Source: Trichomonas vaginalis G3
Lineage: Eukaryota; Parabasalia; Trichomonadida; Trichomonadidae
Length of the DNA stretch: 64,000 nucleotides
Direction: 5' to 3'
Assembly: GCF_026262505.1 (NCBI RefSeq)
Contig: NC_067203.1
Location: forward strand, 16,690,392-16,754,391
Shown piece after piece: positions 28,066 through 37,657 of this stretch. The number at the start of each line of letters is the position of its first letter. Within the stretch, counting starts at the first letter, position 1. Below the pieces are notes generated by a model. That model ran no database searches. It was not told the DNA's origin and worked only from the letters and a program-made list of their open reading frames with translations. Position numbers and translations under genes: made by a program.

Positions 28066-29634
28066 TTATTTTTCAAATCCCCAAAGTTTTCTTGTTCTAG
28101 TCCAAATCGTTCTTTGTGCAATTTGCTTTAATGAAAGTTGCAGCCCATACAACCATGGCATGTAGTAAGCAAATGCAGCAATTGCCAAAACAATTGTTAA
28201 ACAAGTCAAACAATACATCATTGGCTTACTAAGTTTTCCTAACACAAACGCGTAGCAACAGATTCCGAACATCAAAGCAACTTCGTAATGATATGTCCAA
28301 GTTACTCTTGTGACGAGAATAAACGGCAAATAAGAGAATAAATATGAAAGTGTCCATTCGTACTTCCAAACAAAGACTGCGAGGATTCCTCCAACGCAAG
28401 ATACAAATGCAGAGACGGGATTGTTGAAAATACAGATAATTCTGGTAAACATGGAATTACTATATATCAGAGTTGGCGTTGCTGCGAATATTGGCCACTC
28501 ATACCACTTTGATGAATATGGATGAGTAAATTCAAGGTCTCTGTTATAAACATACATCAGTCTAAGCATCTCTATAATTTGTTTGAGCATTGGTAAGCTT
28601 CTGAAATCTGGAGCAGCATATTGATCACCAAATCCAACAATTGGAGTTAATTTAAGGTGTAAATAGATTGTTCCGAAGAGCATTGCAATTAATACTGATA
28701 CACAAAAGATTCCACGAATAACTAATGCAACAAATCCAAACTTTCTTCGAATACAAAGATTGAAATTTGAAAATCCAACTAAAATCAAGCAGCTTCCTGC
28801 AGCAAACTTAGAACAAAATGCTGCAGATCCGAAAAGGATCTGGAAGAATATAACTGTCCATGATTCACGATGATATAATAAACATGAAAAGAAAATTGTC
28901 ATTGAAACAAAGAAATAAACAATTGCATCTGTTAATATGAACCTACTCTGAGTAATCGATGTGAAATCAAGAGCAAACAAAACACCAACCATGAAAGAAA
29001 CTGGTAAATTTTGGAATCTTAAAATACATGAAGCAGTAAGGATAGGAGCAACTAACATTCCGCATGTAGCTGGTAAGTATCTGAGTTTAACGTAAAAATC
29101 TGATGTGTATGTTGCTGGATCACCGTCATTAACAGCAGAAAAGTTGAAATCTCCGTTGTATCCGACCATTTTGGCGTATTTTGCATATAAAAGCTTGGTA
29201 AGCGGTGGATGTATATCAAAAAACCTAACTTTATTAATATAATCTGTAATAAATCCTCCAAAATGAACTTCATCAAAGCAAACTTCGTTAGGAAATTCTA
29301 AATTTGGAATGTGCGTAAGGAAAGATATAATTGCTACTAATAATATGATTAATATCTGTTTTAGGGAAAATAATGACCAGCTATAATTGCTGATTGTCTT
29401 CAATTTATCATGAACTTTAAGATAAACTCTAATGGTCAATACATCCATTTGGATGCAATCGTACTCGCAAGCATCTTTTGCTTGATTTGAATTTTCAAAT
29501 TCGATTGAATAGTGACCTTTTGAATGTGAAATAGTAGTGATACGTTTTATCTCTCCAAAACGAGAGAACTTAGCTAGAACTTTATCTTCACTCATAGTTT
29601 TTGGTACACCAAAGATTTCAATCGTTCTAGACAT
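28066..29634 (-). CDS. Protein O-mannosyltransferase (PMT) with an N-terminal RRM domain
   Basis: 522 residues in one frame, ATG at 29634. Residues 1-75 form an RNA-recognition motif: RTIEIFGVP (RNP2-like) at 3-11 and KGHYSIEF (RNP1-like) at 39-46. A short linker leads to a membrane segment at about 92-108. The PMT catalytic loop follows, FPNEVCFDEVHFGGF, with the Asp-Glu pair at 121-122, then VRFFDIHPPLTKLL. About ten more hydrophobic segments fill the rest. PMTs transfer mannose from dolichol-phosphate-mannose to Ser/Thr in the ER. The lumenal MIR domains of fungal PMTs are missing. An RRM on an ER glycosyltransferase is odd. Met63 could start a PMT alone, but the open frame and the Inr at 29643 favour the fusion. 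Confidence 0.8.
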   Translation of the reverse strand: MSRTIEIFGVPKTMSEDKVLAKFSRFGEIKRITTISHSKGHYSIEFENSNQAKDACEYDCIQMDVLTIRVYLKVHDKLKTISNYSWSLFSLKQILIILLVAIISFLTHIPNLEFPNEVCFDEVHFGGFITDYINKVRFFDIHPPLTKLLYAKYAKMVGYNGDFNFSAVNDGDPATYTSDFYVKLRYLPATCGMLVAPILTASCILRFQNLPVSFMVGVLFALDFTSITQSRFILTDAIVYFFVSMTIFFSCLLYHRESWTVIFFQILFGSAAFCSKFAAGSCLILVGFSNFNLCIRRKFGFVALVIRGIFCVSVLIAMLFGTIYLHLKLTPIVGFGDQYAAPDFRSLPMLKQIIEMLRLMYVYNRDLEFTHPYSSKWYEWPIFAATPTLIYSNSMFTRIICIFNNPVSAFVSCVGGILAVFVWKYEWTLSYLFSYLPFILVTRVTWTYHYEVALMFGICCYAFVLGKLSKPMMYCLTCLTIVLAIAAFAYYMPWLYGLQLSLKQIAQRTIWTRTRKLWGFEK

Positions 29635-30124
29635 TCAAACAAAATGATTTCATTTTGAAAAATGGATATCAAATTCACTCTAAGCAACGAGATATTGTGA
29701 AGTTTCTTATCAATTTCTTTTCATTATAAGAGAATTTCAATTGAATCTCATCAATCGCATTATTGGAATGATAGAAGCTTGTTCAATATATCAGATCATT
29801 CAGATGTCTTAACATATCAAATATTACTATCGAAAGCAGTAAAATATTTTCTATCAAACTAAATTTTACTATTTCATCCATTTATTCATGTTAAAGATGA
29901 TTTTTACAAGTAAATATTGCTTTTATTGAAAGATATATTGTTTGATTCATATGAGATAATCATTGATATGGTATGATTATGAGGATTTATCTTTTCAATG
30001 ATATATTTGGAAGAGATACATGATTGGTATTATCTTTTTATCCAACTTTAAATATAAAAAAGAGTTTTAAATCTTATATCTTTTAATCATAAAAATACTC
30101 TAAGGAAATAATAGTTTTATACTT
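29635..30124. other. Intergenic, nothing beyond the Inr
   Basis: About 490 bp of AT-rich spacer between the RRM-PMT start and the Ada1 stop. Confidence 0.5.
29643..29647 (-). promoter_or_regulatory. Inr-like element before the RRM-PMT gene
   Basis: TCATT on the minus strand, about 9-13 bases upstream of the ATG at 29634. It supports translation from the RRM end rather than from Met63. Confidence 0.45.
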
Positions 30125-30844
30125 TTATTTTGTAGTCATATCAAACTTAGAAATAACTGATGGTGAAATAACAGTAGAAATCTGGGAGTTCATCTTCAAA
30201 ACTTGTTGTACATGATCAACAGTAATATGATTGTGGCCATTAGTTGGTCCTTCACTTGCTGCTAACTCTAAACTCTTATATAAGATCTGGCAAACGAACT
30301 TCTTCAGTTCGGTTAAAATTTCATTAACTGCTTTACTATCGATTTGGAATTTTGGGTCGGAAATAATAACACAGACTCTCTTAGTTAATTGGTTGATGGA
30401 TGGTAAGTGGTGAAGATCTGCTGCTGTATAAGTCATAAACGTATGATTTTTAACTTGTTGAACAGAAATTGGTGGCTTGGAAGCTCTGACTGTAGCTTTA
30501 GCATGTGGAATATCTACGTTTGGTGGTGGTATCATTGAAAAGTGGGCATTATAAATAATAGATCTGATTAATTCGTTATGCATTATTTTTGCTTCGTTTG
30601 ATTGAAGACATTTCTCCATAATTTCATCAAATCTTGTTTTAGAGCATTGCCCATGAATAAAACTGGCTAATGTAGACCAGTAGTCTGATTGTAGTTCTTT
30701 TGCAATCAGCTGCAGCAATTGTGCCTTGATTGCTTGGGAATCTTTTCTCAAAGAATAGATTGATGCTGAATTTTTGACACGTTCAGCAAGTTGCTCCGGG
30801 CATTCTCCGACCTGAATGCCTGCATCTTCAAGCTCCCCACTCAT
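30125..30844 (-). CDS. SAGA complex subunit Ada1 (Hfi1/TADA1)-like
   Basis: 239 residues, ATG at 30844. Residues about 40-100 match the SAGA-Tad1 domain: QLLQLIAKELQSDYWSTLASFIHGQCSKTRFDEIMEKCL and then the NELIRSIIYNAHFS helix (family HNxLIxAILxNA). YTAADLHHLPSINQLTKRV follows, where Ada1 proteins carry a LPS-containing stretch. The C-terminal third is helical and ends in HNHITVDHVQQVLKMN, which resembles a histone-fold end helix (as in the Ada1-Taf12 pair). In other eukaryotes Ada1 is a structural core subunit of the SAGA histone acetyltransferase coactivator. Length is shorter than yeast Hfi1 and near the smaller animal forms. Confidence 0.65.
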   Translation of the reverse strand: MSGELEDAGIQVGECPEQLAERVKNSASIYSLRKDSQAIKAQLLQLIAKELQSDYWSTLASFIHGQCSKTRFDEIMEKCLQSNEAKIMHNELIRSIIYNAHFSMIPPPNVDIPHAKATVRASKPPISVQQVKNHTFMTYTAADLHHLPSINQLTKRVCVIISDPKFQIDSKAVNEILTELKKFVCQILYKSLELAASEGPTNGHNHITVDHVQQVLKMNSQISTVISPSVISKFDMTTK

Positions 30845-31132
30845 TCGAATCCTAAATTGAGAACTTTACAAAAATGGAAAATATTCACTCTGGCTTTTAG
30901 ACAGTGGAACAATCCATTGCATTATGTATGATCTGGATATCATGTAATCTTACTCCATTTTAAAAAATTGAATGAAATTTGATCGTTATTTTCATGAATT
31001 ATCCATAATAATATATTGTTTATTTGTTATTTGTATTTTAAACTATAGTTTGTTATTTTTCTTTATTTTCACATATTTGACACGCATACTTAAGTTTGAC
31101 ATAAAATTGACAGAAATTCGAGCTTATTTTAA
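30845..31132. other. Upstream flank of Ada1
   Basis: AT-rich, no gene. A 60-codon plus-strand frame at 30972-31154 looks like chance and runs into the MITE. Confidence 0.45.
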
Positions 31133-31248
31133 AGGTGCACTTACGCCCGTTTGACACTTCATTTTTGGTGTTTAATGTTAATTTTCAATGATACTTCACA
31201 CCAGTTATCAGGATTTTGAATGAAAGTCAGATGGACGCAAGTGTACTC
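31133..31248. mobile_element. TTAA-type MITE, copy C
   Basis: Starts AGGTGCACTTACGCCCGTTT after TTAA at 31129-31132. It ends near GGACGCAAGTGTAC, the inverted counterpart of the start. The interior shares TTAATTTTCAATGATACTTC with copy A and B. About 116 bp; the right flank has lost a clear TTAA. Confidence 0.6.
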
Positions 31249-31437
31249 TGACTCAAAAAACCCCATTATTTAAGGTTCTTATTAAATACGAAAAAAGTAA
31301 CTAAAAATCGAATGTAAGTTATTTATAAATATAACAAGAGTTAAAAATCGTCAAAAACGTACAATGGAGATGGCAAACCCAAATTTTAGCTAAAAGTGAC
31401 AGGGGAAAAAGACCGATGAGAGCTTCGTTCGAAATAT

Positions 31438-31499
31438 AGAGAGAACTGAGAATGCGCAACCATTCTCAGGGAATATTGGATGCTATTCCCGTTCCCTCT
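31438..31499. repeat. 62-nt three-way-junction (cloverleaf) sequence
   Basis: Three stems meet with almost no linkers: AGAGAGAAC pairs with GTTCCCTCT (one mismatch) and encloses TGAGAATG/CATTCTCA (loop CGCAAC) and GGAATA/TATTCC (loop TTGGATGC). It is single-copy in the window and lies between MITE C and the 120-bp array. It may be a structured RNA or a DNA cruciform. Confidence 0.6.
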
Positions 31500-31540
31500 G
31501 TATGTAAAATTGAGGTTTTCAAAGGGAGTTAAAATAATAT

Positions 31541-31893
31541 CAAATTTATACTAATTTACTTCAAAATACAAAAGTATTTGACAGCTAAACTTAGTTACTT
31601 TAGCAAGCCTATCAATACCCTTTTACGATTATTGCTACTTTTTCGAAATAAAAGTAAAAACAAATTTATACTAATTTACTTCAAAATACAAAAGTATTTG
31701 ACAGCTAAACTTAGTTACTTTAGCAAGCCTATCAATACCCTTTTACGATTATTGCTACTTTTTCGAAATAAAAGTAAAAACAAAATATTACTAATTTACT
31801 TCAAAATACAAAAGTATTTGACAGCTAAAATTAGTTACTTTAGCAAGCCTATCAATACCCTTTTACGATTATTGCTACTTTTTCGAAATAAAA
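31541..31893. repeat. 120-bp tandem array, about three units
   Basis: Three copies with a period of 120 bp and only a few differences. Each has three short hairpins: TCAAAATAC/GTATTTGA, GCTAAA/TTTAGC and ACTTTT/AAAAGT. An open frame of 132 codons runs along the plus strand only because the period is a multiple of three. Confidence 0.9.
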
Positions 31894-31960
31894 TAAATTT
31901 ATTATCAAAAACCTTTTTTTCTAGTAAAAATAAAAATGTTATTTTATATCAAGTTTTTAT

Positions 31961-33632
31961 TCATAAATATTTATAATGTTGTAAAATTTGAAGGTGGAAA
32001 TCTGTAATAATTTTATCTTGAAAAGACTTGGCATTCTCAACAATGAATTGAGGGGTATTGCATCCAAATTCTGTAATTTGCGTGAGAATACTAAGCTTGA
32101 TTTCCATTGGGATACTTAATTTCGAAAAATACTGGGTCATTCGGTTTTGAACCTTTGCTGCCTTGACAACTTTATCAAGTAGGTCATCTAAACCCAATTG
32201 AAGCGTATTTAAGTTTGCTGATGAGTTAACTATTAACGATTTAATTTTATCAGTGAGCATTATACATTTTTCTGTATCCAGTCTGATTGTAGACTTTTTG
32301 GCTTTTTTTCAGATGGCAACGGATTTGGAATTTTGTCTTGAGCCTATATCTTAGAATTCTGTAATAAAATGAAGGAACGTAAAATCGATTAATTTCATCA
32401 CAAATCGATCAAATCTCATGAAAATTGTTCCGCCAAAGTAGTAATATTTAATTTTTTTGTTAATCGATTCTGAAATGTTATTTGTGAGAGCTAAATTTTC
32501 ATCTCTTCAGCGGCTGTCCATCTTTCTTGGTTTGATATCCATTGATTTGTATGTATTTTGAAAATTCTGGGAATTTTTCGGCTATTTCCAGAATTTTTTT
32601 GAAAGTTGGTTCAATCCATTCTTTCTTGCCATTTCTGCCGTATGCAAGATAGTTCATTTTTGTATCTAATATCAAATTGTCTGAACTCTCAAATGCATAA
32701 TCTTTCAAATTTTTTCTGAACGCCCTCATTACATGAACTGCACACCAATGAAGGATAACTTCTGGAAAAGAGTTGATAATCGCATTTTCGATTTCTTGTG
32801 CACAACCTGACATAAAATATTCTGGTTTTACTTTTGCCCAGTTAAAAAATGCCTTGAGACAGAATGCAATATTTTCTGAAGTGTTTGGATAAACGACAAA
32901 TTGAAAAATTGGGAATGCATGTGTATTTGGAAATTTGGCTGATATCATGTAAAACAACATTTTAAATTCAAGTAATGAATGGGTTGCATCAATAAAATGC
33001 TCTTTCACAATTTTGATTATGTCCAGAAATTTGAAAGAAGCATAATAAAAGATTAATTTCTTTGGTTTGTTGTAATTATCGACATCGAAATAAATTAAAT
33101 TTTTGGTGACTCTTGTTCTTTGATACCCTTAAATAATTGAGTTGACTTGAATTGATTATCATCGTACTTTTGAATACCTTTGATCTTTTTATTTCCTTTT
33201 TCCTGAATTGTTTTCATTTGATCTGAAGATGCATTCAAAAAAGATGGCCTGTTAAGTGGATCATCCAGATCAAGTTTTTTGTCGCATTCAATTTGAGCCA
33301 TTTTCGGATCACCCCCTGTTTTATAAAATTAATAAGTACCCGACGATAGCATTGTGATAATGTGTGGTATTTCTTTGTCTCATCTTTGATTTGATTGTGA
33401 TTATGTGTTCCATTATATTCTGTTAGGATATATTCTTCATCATCCTTTAGAAATGAGATACATGCTTCACATTTATCTGCACTGCACCTGAATTTTAATT
33501 TTGTTCCCCCTAAATTTGGATTTTTTTTAATTGATATGGACAACCTGCATGGCATTCGTTATCAATGACCGCTTTCATAGCATCTATATAAGATAGCCTT
33601 TCTTTAAGTTCGCATGGTGCATCGATATGCAT
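31961..33632 (-). mobile_element. Mutator-like (MULE) DNA transposon relic with FLYWCH-type zinc finger
   Basis: From an ATG at 33632 the minus strand holds broken pieces of one transposase. The N-terminus has a FLYWCH/WRKY-like finger: FRCSADKCEACISF, then NGTHNH. Next comes a charged linker (33095-33301). The MULE catalytic core is at 32499-33008: FIDATHSL holds the first Asp. The second site reads MSGCAQEIENAI, where an Asp is expected but Gly is present. HWCAVHVMRAF is the usual CxxH element. A helical C-terminal part is at 31961-32260. At least three frame changes and a lost catalytic Asp show it is dead. The terminal repeats were not found, so the borders are uncertain. Confidence 0.75.
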
Positions 33633-34736
33633 CAAAAAAATGAAATGAAATTTCAATATCAAAAAAAGCACAAAATTTGAAAAAATTCACAAATCTCGGT
33701 TTCTGAAAGAAAATGGCCTCTTAAACTTTGTGCATATATTCATCTATAAGACACATTGTATCCATATATTATTTAGCCAACACAACTTATCTGGTATCGA
33801 GAAAATTCAAAAAAAGCACAAAATTTGAAAATTGCTCGGTTCTACATTCAAAATAAATTTCATTACCCAGATTTTCCTTACTTTTACCACTCCCCATGTA
33901 ATTTCTGGGGAAAACGATAATTCATTTTTTTATGGATGAATAGATCGTTTTCCTAGAAAGGACCTCATATCTCTGGCTAAAAAGAGTGTCAGATCCTAAA
34001 TAGATTATTGATCTAGTGTACAAATCCAATAAAAAGCCTATTTTTTTGGCTTTTTTGGTGCTCATTTTTTCGAAGATCTACATGAATATGGGGAAACCAT
34101 CGGATTTTTTTGGTTAACCCACATCTTCATGTAGTCTGGACTATCTTTCCTCGAAGGACCTCTTTACGGGTGTAAAAACTCATAAAGTTCTCAAAAGATT
34201 CATTCTCGATCTCCATGCTGAAAGAATTTACAATAAAAAAGAGATCTACGCATCAAACTACAGCCATAAATGAACTGAACCCCTAAAGCTCAGCTCTTAG
34301 TTTATCAAAAACGTCGAAATCCTTCTCATTGCAAACAAATTTTCTCAATAACTCATAAGAAAAATCGAATTTTGATTAAGCCGATGTTATAGTATCACAA
34401 ATACTACAAACTTGAGCAATATCGAAATTGCCAGCAAAAGTTTGAATTGCATTGCTCATATTTGTTTTGTAAACTAAAAATCTGCTTATATTATTCATTA
34501 ATTTTTTATATATTATTCATATACTTTAATAAAAACAATACTATTTCACCTTAAAAATGAATTTCATAAGTCAATATTATTTTTTTGAAAATGTATCAAT
34601 TTTCGATTAAAACAACATGAGAATAAAATTTACGCAAAATTATTTTAAAAAATGGTTTTAAAAATTTACAATTGATTAAGAATAAGATTGCAAGAAGTTG
34701 TGAAGTTTAATTTTAAGAAAAAAAATTCGGATATTA
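33633..34736. other. Gene-free region with a 17-bp hairpin
   Basis: About 1.1 kb. A near repeat (AAAAAAAGCACAAAATTTGAAAA) occurs at about 33660 and about 33810. A stem at 34078-34134 pairs CTACATGAATATGGGG with the complement of CCCACATCTTCATGTAG. No coding frame. It may be the upstream end of the MULE. Confidence 0.5.
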
Positions 34737-36890
34737 TTTGACGGGAATCTAAAGTGATTTTTTTCTGCATCGCGAAATCTAATGCAATCTCAAAATCATG
34801 AAGAAACTGCGAATCGGAGCGCAATTTTTTAATATGTTAATATATAAAGGTACCCCTACTACTGCAAATGCTTCAAATGAAAATCTAAGAAATCAGATTA
34901 ATTTGATCACATTAGTATAGTATTGGTCAAACCAAAAACTCATATGTTGATATATAGCCTATGAATATTCATAATTATCACTTTTCATTGAATTACATAA
35001 GATTTAATAATCTCATAAATATTCTTTTTAATTTTCCGAATTCCTGTGCATTTAGATTGCCCATACCTGTATATAATAATTCTAGAATGGTTTGGTTAGA
35101 TATTAAGTTTTTTAGATTAATATTTTAACATTTTGATAAAACAAGCATTGTTCCATTTTAGAATCGCCATTGAACTCTGGTTGACTAACATGATGTTGTA
35201 TGATCAAATAAATTCTAACTTCATGAGATAAATTTTGAAATTAGAAAATGCGATATCTGACTCAAATATTTATATGAACACATTTAACATTCAATGATAA
35301 ACTAAAGTACTATACAGCAGATTCGATTTGGCTTATATTTTATATAAATCAACTAATAATCCTATAAAATTGTGCTATTTCACGTTGCTCAAAGATGTAA
35401 TTGAACATTCACACTTGTGTATGATTAAAATTAGATAGATTCTAATGTAATCGATATTTTGAAAATTATAATATATTTTGTCTTGGTTTGGCATTTGATC
35501 GTGTTGAAACCGGAATTGCAATATATATCATCTAAATATATAACTAATCAAAAATATGAGCTATAGATTTTTAAATTATTTCCTGAAATATGAGTGACTA
35601 AACATATTATATTGAATTGAGTAGTAAGAACACTAAATATTAGAATCTTGACGATAAATTTATATATAACTGTATAAAAGGAACAAGACTATAAAATGAT
35701 GATGAAAATAAGATTAAAATTTAAATCCGAAAATTTTGAAAAACATTAAGTGGTATTGTGCACTCTTGTCGGTCACAGTGTCTCATTCCGGAGACATTGC
35801 CTGCTGATGTCTCCCAGAATGATATAATCTTCTCCATTCATAACTTGAATGCGGAACTTTGACCGACAAGAGTGTATTGTGCACTCTTGTCGGTCACAGT
35901 GTTCATTCCGGGAGACATTGTCACTGCATGTCTCCCAGAATGATATCAAGTTCCCCATTCATAACTTGAATGCGGAACTTTGACCGACAAGAGTGTATTG
36001 TGCACTCTTGTCGGTCACAGTGTCTCATTCCGGGAGACATTGTCACTGCATGTCTCCCAGAATGATATCAAGTTCCCCATTCATAACTTGAATGCGGAAC
36101 TTTGACCGACAAGAGTGTATTGTGCACTCTTGTCGGTCACAGTGTCTCATTCCGGGAGACATTGCCTCGAATGTCTCCAGAATGAGACAATCTTCTGCAA
36201 TCAGAATGTGATTGCAAAACTTTGACCGACAAGAGTGTGTTATCCACACTATTTGTTTATATACTATATTTTTAGATCAAACCCTTTACATACAATTGTT
36301 CAAATATAATTTTCTCCATTTAATATTTATTTTATATTTTTTGTGCTTTATATAACTTATGGCGTCTACCGAACTATTTTACAGACTCTTCTGAGCTCTT
36401 CCCACATATAAACATGTGACAATAACACATACATACTCCCTTCATATTCTGATCTCATGACATATTACCCCAAAAACTATATTTATACAACACACCTAAT
36501 AAAGTCTCATTTTACACCTATCTAAGCGTTCAAAACCTATTTTTCCCGCGTAATCTGATTCTTCAGGTTCCGCTGATTCGATTTCTGCTGTCAGATCGTG
36601 AAAATATGCATCACATAACAAGATAAACACAATTCAAAATTCATTATTTTTTCTTCAAATTACCTATTCATCGATATGAAAACATTTATTATATCTTCCG
36701 TTTTTCCCCACAAATATATTTAATTTTCTGAATAATACGTATAGTAAAATGAATATCTCAAAAACTAAAATACAAAATTAATATTGGGTAATGACTAGAT
36801 ATGATCTAAACTTTTAAATTCATTCATTTTTTGAAAAATTTAAATTTTTGAAAAATGATGTTTTTAGAGGATGAACTTCAAGGATCTAAA
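34737..36890. repeat. Dispersed 2-kb repeat, copy 1
   Basis: Homologous along its length to 42745-44740, beginning at TCTAAAGTGATTTTTTTCTG and ending near AAAATGATGTT. By eye most positions match, with scattered small gaps. It has three parts: an AT-rich body (34737-35756), the satellite (35757-36240) and an AT-rich tail (36241-36890). No coding frame. It is non-autonomous; its mobility mechanism is unknown. Confidence 0.8.
35757..36240. repeat. 121-bp palindromic satellite, four units inside copy 1
   Basis: Four units start near 35757, 35877, 35998 and 36120. Each folds as a three-way junction. An outer 15-bp stem pairs CACTCTTGTCGGTCA with TGACCGACAAGAGTG. A second hairpin pairs TCATTCCGGGAGACAT with ATGTCTCCCAGAATGA. 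A third is CATTC/GAATG, replaced by GCAATC/GATTGC in the last unit. The paired change in the third stem keeps it folded. Confidence 0.92.
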
Positions 36891-37272
36891 CTATTCTGTT
36901 GCACATGTGGCAGCTAATTTAGAAGATCTAGAATAAGGAGATTGAATAATTCCAACATTATATATAATAAACATTATGCGTCCCAGAAAAATTTAATATA
37001 TCAGTAAATTTATATATAAAAGAACAAATTAAGATATATTTTTACAACATCTTTTTATAGTACAATATATGTTATTATATGAATAATATATGCTTTTGAG
37101 TAGTATTTTGATGTTTTGAATAAGATATAATTCAAAATTTCATTTGAGATATTATCACAACTTGACGTATTACAGTTGATTTTCAAATATCATATTTATA
37201 GTGAAACATTTGATTTATTGTATAGAATGTTAAAAATCAATACAAACATAGTAAACATTATCAAGGAATAAG
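36891..37272. other. Intergenic, nothing recognised
   Basis: AT-rich spacer between the dispersed repeat and the minisatellite. Confidence 0.45.
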
Positions 37273-37612
37273 AAATGATTCATAAAACATTCAAATAAGA
37301 AAACAAATGATCTATAAAACATTTAAACAAGAAAACAAACGATCTATAAAACATTTAAACAAGAAAACAAACGATCTATAAAACATTTAAACAAGAAAAC
37401 AAACGATCTATAAAACATTTAAACAAGAATACAAATGATCTATAAAACATTTAAACAAGAATACAAATGATCTATAAAACATTTAAACAAGAAAACAAAC
37501 GATCTATAAAACATTTAAACAAGAATACAAATGATCTATAAAACATCTAAACAAGAAAACAAATGATATAAAAGTATAAACAAGAAAATGAATGATCTAT
37601 AAAAGTATAAAT
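37273..37612. repeat. 32-bp minisatellite, about ten copies
   Basis: The unit GATCTATAAAACATTTAAAC plus AAGAAAACAAAC recurs with period 32, with point variants such as GAATACAAAT. The last copies are shorter. It lies just downstream of the TAF6 stop and may reach into its 3' flank. Confidence 0.9.
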
Positions 37613-37657
37613 AAGTTTTATTTACAAAAAAATAATATAAAATATATATATATAAAG

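Noticed and set aside
31415-31435. GTTCGAAATA resembling a tRNA T-loop
   Set aside because: No A box at the right distance and no acceptor or anticodon stem.
31578-31976. 132-codon plus-strand frame of repeated Leu/Phe/Lys blocks
   Set aside because: Produced by the 120-bp array, whose period is a multiple of three; no coding signature.
34078-34134. 17-bp stem possibly marking a MULE end or terminator
   Set aside because: No target duplication and no second copy; kept only as a note on the intergenic stretch.
35757-36240. CRISPR-like look of regularly spaced repeats
   Set aside because: The whole unit is repeated, with no unique spacers, and the genome is eukaryotic.
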